DNA from: JBIOJM01 sp044450785
GTDB taxonomy: Bacteria > Planctomycetota > Planctomycetia > Isosphaerales > Isosphaeraceae
DNA length: 20,393 nt
Assembly (NCBI GenBank): GCA_044450785.1
Contig: JBIOJM010000169.1
Location: 1-20,393 of the forward strand
Direction of reading: 5' to 3'
Part shown: positions 1-9,000 of the stretch, in pieces
Layout of the letters: each line of letters begins with the position of its first letter
How positions within the stretch are numbered: the stretch's first letter is position 1
Notes under the pieces: generated by a model
Seen by the model: only the letters and a program-made list of their open reading frames with translations
Databases searched by the model: none
What the model was told of the DNA's origin: nothing
Made by a program: the position numbers and the translations under genes

Positions 1-118
1 AGCTGATGACAACCTTGGCTCCTTCCATCAGGTAAGAGAGTCGATCGAGGCTGTCGCCATCGGACGACAGACCTGTGGCTACGAAAAACACTGAAAAACC
101 AACTCCTCTCGCAACCAT
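1..118 (-). CDS. Partial unidentified ORF at left edge
   Basis: A minus-strand frame different from that of DinB starts at an ATG at 118 and runs out of the window. It reads MVARGVGFSVFFVATG followed by LSSDGDSLDRLSYLMEGAK. The residues look protein-like: a hydrophobic start, then an acidic and amphipathic stretch. I do not recognise a family. No convincing ribosome binding site precedes the ATG, although in-frame codons upstream are open back to about 185. It could be the start of the next gene, or part of the sequence that replaced the DinB 3' end. Only 39 codons are visible, so the call is weak. Confidence 0.3.
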   Translation of the reverse strand, partial: MVARGVGFSVFFVATGLSSDGDSLDRLSYLMEGAKVVIS

Positions 119-551
119 GAGAAATGCCGGGGGCCTGGGGGGAGTTTGCGCCTCCTCGAGTGCTCCAGCGGGGAGAGTTCATGGGGAGGTGGGAGCGTCG
201 GACGGCCTCGAACTCCGCCACGAGGTCGCTGAAGGGCTGCCGGTCGAACTCGGCGGCCCGAGCGTAGGCATTCTCGTCGAAACCAGGCAGGGGAGTCGAG
301 TCGTCGCGGGCGAACCGAAGCGCGCGGTAGCCGAAGATCCGCTCCGAATCCGTCAGATGTCCAACGACCTCCTTCACGCTCCATGTGTAAGGCGGATGAC
401 GCAGGCACGCCTCGCTCTCCGGGACGCTGCGGAGGAAGGAGAGTGTTGCCGAGAGATCCGATTTCATCGCGGTGAGGATGTCGTCCTCGGGGACGAGCGA
501 AACGTATTTCGCGTAGTACGGTGCATACTCAATGGAGTCAGGGCGGGCCAT
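1..551 (-). pseudogene. DinB-family protein, C-terminus disrupted (runs off left edge)
   Basis: Reading back from an ATG at 551, about 124 residues match the DinB/DUF664 four-helix-bundle family. They contain the stretch TWSVKEVVGHLTDSERIFGYR and the tract DSTPLPGFDENAY. An AGGAG Shine-Dalgarno lies seven bases upstream of the ATG, which supports this start. After roughly position 180 the same frame stays open to the window edge, but the residues no longer look like DinB. The expected C-terminal helix with its second His motif (HxxxH) is absent, and the alternative frames do not restore it. I therefore read this as a gene whose 3' third was lost by deletion or recombination, or possibly a frameshift combined with divergence. 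DinB-like proteins are usually metal-binding, thiol-dependent transferases or of unknown function. The first part of the family assignment is fairly secure. The pseudogene call is less so, because the end lies outside the window. Confidence 0.6.
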
Positions 552-682
552 CGCGGCGCTCCTGGGTCGATCCAGTCCGAGTTGCTAGATTCGGTCCCGC
601 CACGCTCGGGGGTCACGGCTAGGCTGATGCGAAGTTGGGCTTGACAGCAAGAATGCCATACCGTGGTTTATCTCGCTTCTGT

Positions 683-896
683 TTTTGTTACGGGCGTGAC
701 GCGGACTGGAGTTCGGCGCGGGTCTCACGACCCCGCCGGAGTGCCTGACCGAAGGTCTCCCGCGTTCACCGTAGGCCCTGGCTTCATAGGCATTCGTGCT
801 CTCAGAGCACACTCCGAAGGAGGGAGACCTTCGGTCGGGCACTCGTGCGGGGTCAGGAGACCCGCGCACAACAAACCCCTGCCTAGCGTAACAAAA
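683..896. repeat. Large imperfect palindrome, MITE-like element
   Basis: This 477-base gap (552-1028) between the DinB remnant and the CHAT gene contains no convincing gene. Its main content is a long inverted repeat. Arms of 46 bases at 716-761 and 822-867 match in about 41 positions and are separated by 60 bases. Outside them, the 10-base sequence TTTTGTTACG at 683-692 recurs exactly inverted at 887-896. The spacer contains a smaller hairpin (TGCTCT/AGAGCA). The palindrome makes both strands translate into similar short peptides (VPDRRSP, GRPSV), which are not genes. A foldback, MITE-like or REP-type element is the likeliest reading. No flanking target duplication is obvious. Confidence 0.6.
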
Positions 897-1028
897 GCCG
901 AACAGCCAAGACTGCCCAGGGCTTGCGCAAATAACATGAAAGCCGAATTCAAACAGCGTAGAATCGAGTCCGAGAAGCGCTCCGGCACCCTTCCGCCCCA
1001 TGTGTCCACCTTGAACTGACGGATCTCC

Positions 1029-3119
1029 ATGTCGACGCCCTCACCGACTGCGGAACTCGAAATCGGACTGCACCGCCTGGACGCGAGCCGCTACTCGGTC
1101 GAGCTGCGGTCCCGGCCGCCGGATAGCGACGCCGACATGGCCCCCGTCCGCGGCGTGGCCAGTTTCGACCTCGAGGCGATCCGTGCCGCGGAGTGGGACG
1201 GGCCGGATGCGGTCGGCCGTGCGGTCACCGACAGCCTCTTCGCCGATCCGACCATCCTCGATCACTACCGCCTGGCTCGCGCCGCCGCAGAGGCGGCCGC
1301 CGCTGTCCTGCGAGTGCGGCTGTTCATCGGCCCGACCGCGGCGGATCTGCACGCGTTGAAGTGGGAGCTGCTCCGCGACCCCACCAGCGATACTCCCCTG
1401 GCGACCCGCGAACGGGTCCTCTTCTCACGGTTCCTGAGCAGCGCCGACTGGCGGCCGGTCCGCCTCCGGCCCCAGCAAGAACTGCGGGCCCTGGTCGTGA
1501 TCGCCAATCCCAGCGACCTCGCCGCGTTCAAGATGACACCGGTCGACGTCGAGGCCGAGCACAGGAGGGCGAAGGAGGCGCTGGGAGAGATCACAATTAG
1601 CCAGGTGACCGGGCCGGACACCTTCACCCACTTGATCGACCAGCTCCGTGGAGAGTTCGACATCCTCTACCTTGTCTGTCATGGAAGCCTGGACAAGAAC
1701 GAGCCGATCCTCTGGCTCGAGTCGGCCGGCGGCACGTCGGTCCGGACGCCCGGCCGGGACCTGGTCGACCGCCTCGGTGAGCTGCCGCGGCCGCCCCGGC
1801 TGGTCGTACTCGCTTCGTGCCAGAGCGCGGGCACTGGGGGCGAGGCCCAGGCCGGCGAAGGCGGCGTCCTGGCTGCGCTGGGGCCCCGGCTGGCCGAGGC
1901 GGGCATCCCTGCCGTCGTCGCCATGCAGGGAAACATCTCGATGGCGACCGTCGATCGGTTCATGCCCGTGTTCTTCCGCGAGCTTCGCCGCGACGGCCAG
2001 ATCGACCGCGCCATGGCCGCCGCTCGGGCCGAGGTTCGCAATCGTCCCGATGTCTGGGTTCCCGCCCTGTTCCTCCGCCTCAACAGCGGGCGGATCTGGT
2101 ACGTCCCCGGCTTCGCGCGCGGCCCCGGCCAGCAGTTCGACCTCTGGCCCGGGCTGCTCACCTATCTCCGACCCCAGCGGCCCAAGGGAACGCCGATCCT
2201 CGGCTCGGGATTGCTCGAGCCCTACCTTGGCCCGACCCGCGAGTTTGCCAGCCGCTGGGCCGAGCGCAACCATTTCCCGCTGGCCTCGCACGCCCGCGAG
2301 GACCTGCCCCAGGTTGCCCAGTACCTCTCCGTCAGCTTCAAGGCATCGGCCCTCCGCGCCATGTTCGAGCAAGAGCTGGCCGAGGCCGCAAGGAAGCATG
2401 CAAGGCAGGGCGATCCGCCGCCGGCCGACGCCCAGTCGGCTTCCGCCCTACTCTCGGCGGCCGGTGCCGCCCGCCGCCAGGAGAACCCCGCCGAGGTACA
2501 CCGCGTTCTCGCCACGCTCCCGTTCCCGATCTACCTGACTACCAACCCCGACAACCTGATGGTCGAGGCCCTGCGTGAGGCCGGCAAGGACCCCGAAGTG
2601 GGCCTCTGTCCCTGGAATGAGCGGGGCGACTGGGCCGACTCGGTCTTCGCCCGCGATCCCGACTTCCGCCCTTCGATCGATCGGCCGCTGGTCTACTGCC
2701 CGTTCGGCCGCCTCGACGACCCCGGCTCGCTGGTCCTGACCGAGGACGACTACTTCGATTATCTGATCGGCCTGACGCGCAACAACGAGCTGATCCCCGC
2801 CGTCGTCCGCCGCGCCCTGGTGGACACCGCGCTGCTGTTCCTGGGCTTCCGCCTCGACGACTGGGATTTCCGGGTCCTGTTTCGGAGCCTGATGGCCAAG
2901 GGGGGCCGCCAGCGGAGCGCCGATTACGCCCATGTCGCCGTGCAGATTGACCCCGAGGACGGCCGCAACCTCGACCCCGAAGGCACGCGGCGATATCTTC
3001 ATCGCTACTTCCAGGACGCTGACATCCGCATCTATTGGGGCAACGTCGACGACTTCGCCCGCGAGCTGCTCGACCAATGGTCCCGCAACCGGCCGGCACC
3101 GGCGGGAGTTCGCTCGTGA
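1029..3119 (+). CDS. CHAT (caspase-like) plus SIR2-like domain protein
   Basis: The product has 696 residues. Residues about 150-360 form a CHAT caspase-like peptidase domain with the catalytic pair visible: His218 in LVCHGS and Cys264 in LASCQSAG, followed by the conserved AGIPAVVAMQ strand. Residues about 375-690 form a SIR2-like (SIR2_2) Rossmann domain. Its signatures are GSGL near 392, LTTNPDN near 507, LTEDDYFDYL near 570 and ALLFLGFRLDDWDFR near 598. The N-terminal 100 residues are unassigned. SIR2 domains in conflict systems usually bind or destroy NAD+, and CHAT domains cleave a partner protein. The usual His before the FG of the SIR2 core appears to be Cys557 (YCPFG), so NADase activity is doubtful. 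The stop overlaps the start of the STAND ATPase gene by GTGA, indicating one operon and probably a regulator/effector pair. No strong ribosome binding site precedes ATG 1029. Confidence 0.85.
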   Translation: MSTPSPTAELEIGLHRLDASRYSVELRSRPPDSDADMAPVRGVASFDLEAIRAAEWDGPDAVGRAVTDSLFADPTILDHYRLARAAAEAAAAVLRVRLFIGPTAADLHALKWELLRDPTSDTPLATRERVLFSRFLSSADWRPVRLRPQQELRALVVIANPSDLAAFKMTPVDVEAEHRRAKEALGEITISQVTGPDTFTHLIDQLRGEFDILYLVCHGSLDKNEPILWLESAGGTSVRTPGRDLVDRLGELPRPPRLVVLASCQSAGTGGEAQAGEGGVLAALGPRLAEAGIPAVVAMQGNISMATVDRFMPVFFRELRRDGQIDRAMAAARAEVRNRPDVWVPALFLRLNSGRIWYVPGFARGPGQQFDLWPGLLTYLRPQRPKGTPILGSGLLEPYLGPTREFASRWAERNHFPLASHAREDLPQVAQYLSVSFKASALRAMFEQELAEAARKHARQGDPPPADAQSASALLSAAGAARRQENPAEVHRVLATLPFPIYLTTNPDNLMVEALREAGKDPEVGLCPWNERGDWADSVFARDPDFRPSIDRPLVYCPFGRLDDPGSLVLTEDDYFDYLIGLTRNNELIPAVVRRALVDTALLFLGFRLDDWDFRVLFRSLMAKGGRQRSADYAHVAVQIDPEDGRNLDPEGTRRYLHRYFQDADIRIYWGNVDDFARELLDQWSRNRPAPAGVRS

Positions 3120-5716
3120 GCACGACCGCCACGGAACGATCCTGCCCGTTCGTCGGACCGCGGCCGTTCCAGCTCGGCGAGCCTTTCTTCGGCCGCGACC
3201 GCGAGGTATCCAAGCTGCTCGATCTGCTGATCGCCGAGCGGATCGTCATGCTATTCTCGCCCTCGGGGGCCGGCAAGACCTCGTTGATCCAGGCGGGCCT
3301 CATCCCCCTGCTGCGGGAGGAAGGCTTCCGTGATCTCCCGGTCATCCGCGTCGGCCTGCCGTTGGGAGCGGGCACGGGGACTGCCGTCGATCCGCTCAAT
3401 CGCTATGTTCGCAGCGTGCTCGCCTCCCTCGCCGCTCGCCCAACCGAAGACCAGGACCAGCCGGAAGCGTCGCTCTCCCATCTTGACTCATTGGGGCCCA
3501 TGCTCCGGCACCGTTCCGAAGCCCTACCGGCCCGGGAGGACGGCCGCAGGCCCCGGCTCGTGCTGATCTTCGACCAGTTCGAGGAGGTCCTCACGACCGA
3601 CCCGAACGACCGCGCCGCCAAGGAAGTCTTCTTCGACCAGCTCGGCGCGATGCTCAGGGACCCCGCCGTGTGGGCCTTGATCGCCCTTCGTGAGGAATAC
3701 GTCGCCGCGCTCGAGCCCTATCTCAACCACATCCCCCGCCGCCTCGCCAGCCGCTTCCGGCTCGACCTTCTCGACGGCTCGTCCGCTCGCGAGGCCTTTG
3801 AGAAGCCGTTCGAATCTCGCGGCATCTCGGTCGCGGATGAGGCCGCGACGCTGCTCGTGGAAGACCTTCGCCGCGTTCGCGTCCAGCAGCCTGACGGTCG
3901 GTCCGAGGTCGTGCGCGGCGCCCACGTCGAGCCGGTCCACCTCCAGATCGTCGGCCTCCGCCTCTGGAACCGCTACGGGTCCGATCCAGCCTTCAACCGG
4001 CTCGACGAGACTCATCTCACCGGGACCGAGAGCAGCGTCGATGCCGCGCTCGCCGGCTACTACGCCGACAAGATGCGAGAAATCGGCAACGCCACCGACG
4101 CCGGCGAGCGCATGATTCGCGAGTGGTGCGAGCGCCAGCTCATCACCGACCAGGGCCTGCGCGGTCAGGTGCTCCGTGAGCCCGGCGAGACCCGCGGCCT
4201 GCCCGAGCCGTTGATCAGGATGCTGATCGATGCCTTCCTCGTGCGAGCCGAGGAGCGCCGCGGCTCGACCTGGTATGAGCTGGCCCACGACCGGCTGATC
4301 GAGCCGGTTCGCAAGAACAACCAGGATTGGCGGCAGAAGAACCTTCATCCATCGCTGCTCCGCGCCACCGACTGGGACCGTACCGACCAGCCGGACACCG
4401 GGCTGCTCCGTGGGGCGGAACTGAAGGGTGCCGAGGTCTGGGCCGAGACAAATCGCACGCTCTTGACCGATCTGGAGCGTGCGTTCCTGGGTCGCTCGCG
4501 GAAGCTCTGGGATCAGGAGCAATCGCGGCTACGGACCTTACGGATCGTCACAATGGTTACCATTGTTGGCCTCGTGACGATTTCATTGTTGATCGGATAT
4601 TTCTGGTGGCAGGCGGACCGCCAGCGCAGACGGGCCGACCAGGTGGCCGCCGAGTCTCGACGCCGGACCTCCGAGCTGACCATCGATCGCGGGATTTCCC
4701 TCTGCCAGCAAGGCCGCATCGACGATGGCCTGCTCTGGTTGATACGAGGCCTCGAGACGAACCCGCGCGATCCCACTCTTGACCAACTCGCGCGGCTCGA
4801 GCTCGCAGCTTGGCAAGCGGAGATGACGAGTCTTCGCTGGTTTCAGTCTCACGGTGACCGGGTCACAGCCGTGGCCTTCAGCCCCGACGGGCGCACAGCG
4901 CTGACCGGCAGTGCTGACGGTACGGCGCGGCTGTGGGAGGTCGCCACCGGGCAGGCCAAGGGGCCGCCCTTGAAGCACGACAGATTGGTCACCGCCGTCA
5001 CCCTCAGCCCCGACGGGCACACCGCGCTGACCGGCAGCTACGACAGTACGGCGCGGCTGTGGGAGGTCGCCACCGGGCAGGCCAAGGGGCCGCCCCTGAA
5101 GCACGACGGCCCGGTCTCCGCCGTCGCCTTCAGCCCCGACGGGCGCACCGCGCTGACCGGCAGCCGTGACAAGACGGCGCGGCTGTGGGATGTACAGAGT
5201 CAGCAGCCGATCGGATTACCGATGGAACATGGACAATCAGTGGGAAGGATTGCCTTTGATTCCAGTGGCACGATGATCTTGATCTCCAGCCTGGGTGGAA
5301 CCGCCCAGATCTGGCTGTCACGAACACAGAGACCCATCGGCCCCCCATTTTCCAACAATGGCTCGGTCGCATGCGTGTCCTTGAGTCCCGACGGCCGATG
5401 GATCGCCGCCGCGAGTGATGCCCGGACTGTGCAGCTCTGGAGAACTCCGACCGCCGTTGAGGGCTCGCCGGAAAAGCTGGCACTCTGGGTCCGCGTGATC
5501 ACGAGAAAGGAGCTGGATCAATCCGGCGCAGTCCGCTCTCTCGACCTGGAGGCGTCCCGGAAGGACCGCCTGGAGCTCGAACGTCTCGGCGGTCCTCCCG
5601 ACCGCCCCGAAGCGACTGGCAGTGCCTCCCCGGGATTTCGATACGGAAGCTTGCATGCTCGAAGGCACACGATCGACCACCAGCGCCACGTCGCGATCTT
5701 CCGCAAGGATCGTTAG
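3116..5716 (+). CDS. nSTAND1-type NTPase with membrane helix and WD40 repeats
   Basis: I chose the GTG at 3116 because it overlaps the upstream stop as GTGA and places the conserved nSTAND1 opening CPFVGPRPFQ at residue 10, giving 866 residues. Order of domains: P-loop STAND NTPase with Walker A SPSGAGKTS (48-56) and Walker B VLIFDQFEE (Asp153); a helical/winged region ending in ELAHDRLIEPV; one transmembrane helix (about 477-498); an arginine-rich helical linker of the type found in planctomycete WD40 kinases (GLLWLIRGLETNP); five WD40 repeats (about 579-790); and a tail ending in LERLGGPP plus a short divergent end. STAND NTPases are signal-controlled switches. Here the single helix would place the WD40 sensor on the other side of the membrane from the NTPase. 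The CHAT-SIR2 gene in front is its probable effector partner. Five WD40 blades is fewer than the usual seven, so the propeller may be incomplete or completed by the tail. Confidence 0.88.
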   Translation: MSTTATERSCPFVGPRPFQLGEPFFGRDREVSKLLDLLIAERIVMLFSPSGAGKTSLIQAGLIPLLREEGFRDLPVIRVGLPLGAGTGTAVDPLNRYVRSVLASLAARPTEDQDQPEASLSHLDSLGPMLRHRSEALPAREDGRRPRLVLIFDQFEEVLTTDPNDRAAKEVFFDQLGAMLRDPAVWALIALREEYVAALEPYLNHIPRRLASRFRLDLLDGSSAREAFEKPFESRGISVADEAATLLVEDLRRVRVQQPDGRSEVVRGAHVEPVHLQIVGLRLWNRYGSDPAFNRLDETHLTGTESSVDAALAGYYADKMREIGNATDAGERMIREWCERQLITDQGLRGQVLREPGETRGLPEPLIRMLIDAFLVRAEERRGSTWYELAHDRLIEPVRKNNQDWRQKNLHPSLLRATDWDRTDQPDTGLLRGAELKGAEVWAETNRTLLTDLERAFLGRSRKLWDQEQSRLRTLRIVTMVTIVGLVTISLLIGYFWWQADRQRRRADQVAAESRRRTSELTIDRGISLCQQGRIDDGLLWLIRGLETNPRDPTLDQLARLELAAWQAEMTSLRWFQSHGDRVTAVAFSPDGRTALTGSADGTARLWEVATGQAKGPPLKHDRLVTAVTLSPDGHTALTGSYDSTARLWEVATGQAKGPPLKHDGPVSAVAFSPDGRTALTGSRDKTARLWDVQSQQPIGLPMEHGQSVGRIAFDSSGTMILISSLGGTAQIWLSRTQRPIGPPFSNNGSVACVSLSPDGRWIAAASDARTVQLWRTPTAVEGSPEKLALWVRVITRKELDQSGAVRSLDLEASRKDRLELERLGGPPDRPEATGSASPGFRYGSLHARRHTIDHQRHVAIFRKDR
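4850..5190 (+). repeat. Tandem 126-bp repeat coding for WD40 blades
   Basis: Units begin at 4850, 4976 and 5102, exactly 126 bases (42 codons) apart. Units one and two are nearly identical over their whole length (for example GCGCGGCTGTGGGAGGTCGC in both). Unit three matches until about 5190 and then diverges. Each unit ends at the LW of a WD40 blade. Identity at silent positions suggests recent duplication or ongoing recombination within the gene. Confidence 0.85.
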
Positions 5717-5738
5717 GCGAGTGGCAGGTCGAATGATC

Positions 5739-5794
5739 CCCGTAGCCGAAGTCGCCAGACTTCGGGTCGGAACTCTGGCGAGTTCCGCTACGGG
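5739..5794. repeat. Hairpin repeat (25-base arms) in convergent gap
   Basis: The 358-base gap 5717-6074 separates two convergent genes and holds no supported gene. Arms 5739-5763 and 5770-5794 pair in 22 of 25 positions around a six-base loop, with ends CCCGTAG/CTACGGG and an inner GTCGCCAGAC/CTCTGGCGAG. The position just past the stop of the WD40 gene would suit a bidirectional terminator, but there is no run of T on either side. The motif GAACTCTGGCGAGTTCCGCTAC resembles dispersed repeats I associate with planctomycete genomes. That association is from memory and unverified. Confidence 0.6.
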
Positions 5795-6074
5795 TATGGC
5801 ATCTTCTGCCGCTCGCCTTAGCGATGGAAGGGCCAGGTCCGACGAAGCATGTCCCAAAAGATGGCGATGCTGCCAGTCTGCATATTCCGCAAGCCTAGAG
5901 ACCGGGCCGTACACGGTTGTTGCGGGCGCTTTCAGCGTGCCCGAGACCGAACACGGCCGCCGAACCGGCTGACAGTCAGAGCCAGTCCATCGATCAGGCG
6001 CTGGTGGTCGGCCTCGTCTTTCGACAGGCTGAGCCAGGAGAAAGTCCCGCCCCTTTTCCGTTCCCACGGCCCGG

Positions 6075-9000
6075 CTACCGAGGAGATGCACCCTCGGTCG
6101 TTCGCCGCGGCTCGAGCGCTTCCGCGACAGCCGTCTGGATCTTCGGTCCCCGGAGGTTCGTCGCCAGGATCGTGCCATCGGGTCCGATGAGGAAGGTCGC
6201 GGGAATGGCGGTCGCGTCGTACGCGGAAGCGACGGCCGATTCCTCGCCGATGTGCCCCTGGTGCCAGGCGAGCTTCTGAGATTTCACGTAAGACATCGCG
6301 TCGGCCGGCTTCTCGTCGAGGCAGAGCGAAACCATCGCGAAGTGCGGGTCCGCGCCGAACGCCTTGTGGACGGCCGCGAGGTTCGGGATCTCGGCCACGC
6401 AAGGGGCGCACCAGGTCGCCCAGAAGTCGAGCAGGACGAACCGGCCCTTGAAGTCGGCCAGGGAAAGGTCCTTGCCGTCGAGCGTCTTGACTGTGAAGTC
6501 CGGGGCGGCGTCGCCCACTCGGAGCGGCTTTCCGCCCACCTCGGCGGGTTGCAGCGCGCCGAGGTCGAGCGGGCCAAGAGCGGCCTTGCCGGTGACGGCG
6601 ACATCGCGCGAATATGCGGCGATCAGCCGGCCCCAGCCGCAGGCGTTGTCCGGCGGGAGCTCGTGGATCGCGATGCGCAGCACGTAATCGCCGGGCGGGA
6701 GATCCAGGGCGCGGAAGCGGCCGTCATGGAAGACCTGTATGCCGGAGGACGGAGACGCCCCCTTCGAGGCCCTGGGCTCGATCGACGCCTTGCGAACCAT
6801 CCATCCCCCGGCCGTCGGGATCGCGAGCCGGCCGGTGACCTGGCGCCCCTGTTCGCCGATCTTGAGGTCGTACGCCTGGCCGCTCGCCACGTCGAGCGTG
6901 GCCATGTCGACGCGCCAGATCCGGCGGTCCACGCCGTTGGGCACCCACTGGCAAATGACGTGTCGCCCCGGCATGACCCGCGGCATCTCGAAGCGGCCGC
7001 CGGCGTCAGTCTTGACGTAGATCCAGTTCTCGAGGCGTGTCTCACCCTCGACGAGTGGCGATCCATCGGGGTTGGAGTGGAGCGTGAGGTCCGCGGCCGG
7101 CTTGCCGTCGATCTTCACGGTCCCGGTGATCCGTGCCCAAAGCTGGAGACGGAGCGTGTCATCGCCGCGTAGGTCGCGCCCTTGGGCAATCGCGAACCCG
7201 GCATCGCCCAGGGCCACCAGCAGGAAGGCGTCCTTCTGCGGGGGCAGCGCGAATCGGCCGTCGGGCGCGGTCTTCGCCCGAATCTTCTGTTCACCGCGCA
7301 TGACGTCACCATTATCGAGCCGCAGTTCGTCATCGGCCGGCACGAGGTAAACGAAGCCCTCTCGCATCGGCGAGCCGTCGGGATTACGGATCGTGCCGCG
7401 GATCGGCTCCGACCGGACGAGGCGGAACGTCAAGGCGTGCAGTTCCCCATCGGGCGAGATCGGTCCGGAGTCATCGGGTAGGTAACCCTCGGCCTCGACG
7501 CGGATCAAGTACTGGTCGGCGGGCCCATTGTAGAGCGGGCATTCGAACGACCCGGGGGTCTTCTTCGCAGCCCGGTCGAGGCTGTTACCGCGCTGCCAGA
7601 TGACCCGCCGTCCCGGTTTCCACACAGAACCCTTCAGGAGCGAGAATCGGGGAATGGGTTGCCCTGTGTGGCTATCGAGCACGGTGCCCTTGATCGTGGC
7701 CGGCGGCGTGAGGACGATCTCGTGCGGTTTGCCCGGGAGTAGCGGCAAATCATTCTTGCCGGAAAAGCCTGGGGCGGAGACGTCGATCCGGACTTCATCG
7801 CCGGGTGCCTCGTTCCAGGCGAATCGGCCGTCCTGGTCGGCCTTCAACTCCTGTTCGACCGATTGCGAACCGAGCCACGATCTCACGTGGACATGGGCAC
7901 GAGGCACGGGCTTGCCGGTGCGATCGACGACGCGGCCGAAGAGTGTATGGCCCTGCTGGAGCCGGAGGGTGACGCGCTGCGGCTCACTCCCGACCCGGGT
8001 GGGTTGCACGGCGGGCCCGAAGCCGGCGTGCCGGGCGGTCAGGGTCGTGGCGATGCCGGGTTTGAATCCCAATGTGAACCGCCCCTTCGCATCGGTCTTC
8101 ACGGGGGGGATGGAGTTGCCGAAGCGCTGTTCGCTTCCGACCAAGATCTCGGCATCCGCGACGGGGCGGCCGTCGGGACCGACGGCCGACCCGTCGATGG
8201 TCGTGCCGCGCCCGAGGTGAAGGGTTGCCGATCCATCGCGAAGTGCGGAGAGCGGCTTGAACTCCTCCGGGAGGAAGCACGTCTGTTCCGTCAGGCAGAG
8301 ATGGTGGTAGGCCGTGAGCTTGATGGAATCAGGCTGCCGCGGGACACACGAGAACGACCATCGCCCGTTCGCGTCGGTCTCGGTCGACCGGAACTGGAGA
8401 TCGACCCGCTGCCGGGAGCGGGGATAGCCCTTGGCGACGTCGATGACGACGGTCGCGCCGGCGATCGGCTTCTGGTCCTGGTCGACGACGCGGCCGCTGA
8501 TCTTCGTCGCCTTCTCCATCTGGAAGAGGAGACGGTCGGGGACGGCCGTCGAGTTTCCATCGTCCTCCCAGCGGATCGCCTGGGGAACGAAACCCTCGCG
8601 CGCGGCCGTGAGGTAGAGATAGCGAATGCCGGCGGGCATCGAGAAACGGGCGGTGCCGGAGGCATCGGTCCTTGCCGAGGGTCTCGTTTCCGAGGCGAGC
8701 GTCCGGAGCTCGAGACGGACGTCCGGCACGAGGGCGTCGGTCGACATGTCGCGGGCCTCAACGGTGAAGGTGACTGTCTGGGTGGCCGGCCTGGCATCGG
8801 GCTTCGGCTCGTCGACGCTCGGGGCGGCGGAGAGTTCCGGCGGTGGGGGCGTCGGGGCGTCGACCCGTCCCGCTCCCGCGGCGACGACTCCGGCGGACGC
8901 GAGCGCCGCCATCGCCAGGATGGTCACGAAGGCGATCTTCAGCCGGGTCATGAGCAGGCTCCTGATGAGAGTGTGGGCCAATGCCGCCAAAGTTGCCGGG

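Noticed and set aside
585..1019. Opposed open frames with similar peptides in the 5' gap
   Set aside because: The similarity arises because the DNA is a palindrome. There are no ribosome binding sites and no homology.
1425..2399. 324-codon minus-strand open frame
   Set aside because: It is antisense to the CHAT-SIR2 gene and has low-complexity Gly/Ala/Glu composition.
4850..5190. Regular direct repeats considered as CRISPR
   Set aside because: Units are 126 bases, contiguous and in frame within a WD40 gene, with no spacers.
5932..6075. Peptide LSLSKDEADHQRLIDGLAL on the minus strand after the sigma-TlpA stop
   Set aside because: It looks protein-like but its frame runs into the out-of-frame TlpA sequence without a plausible start. 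I cannot assign it.
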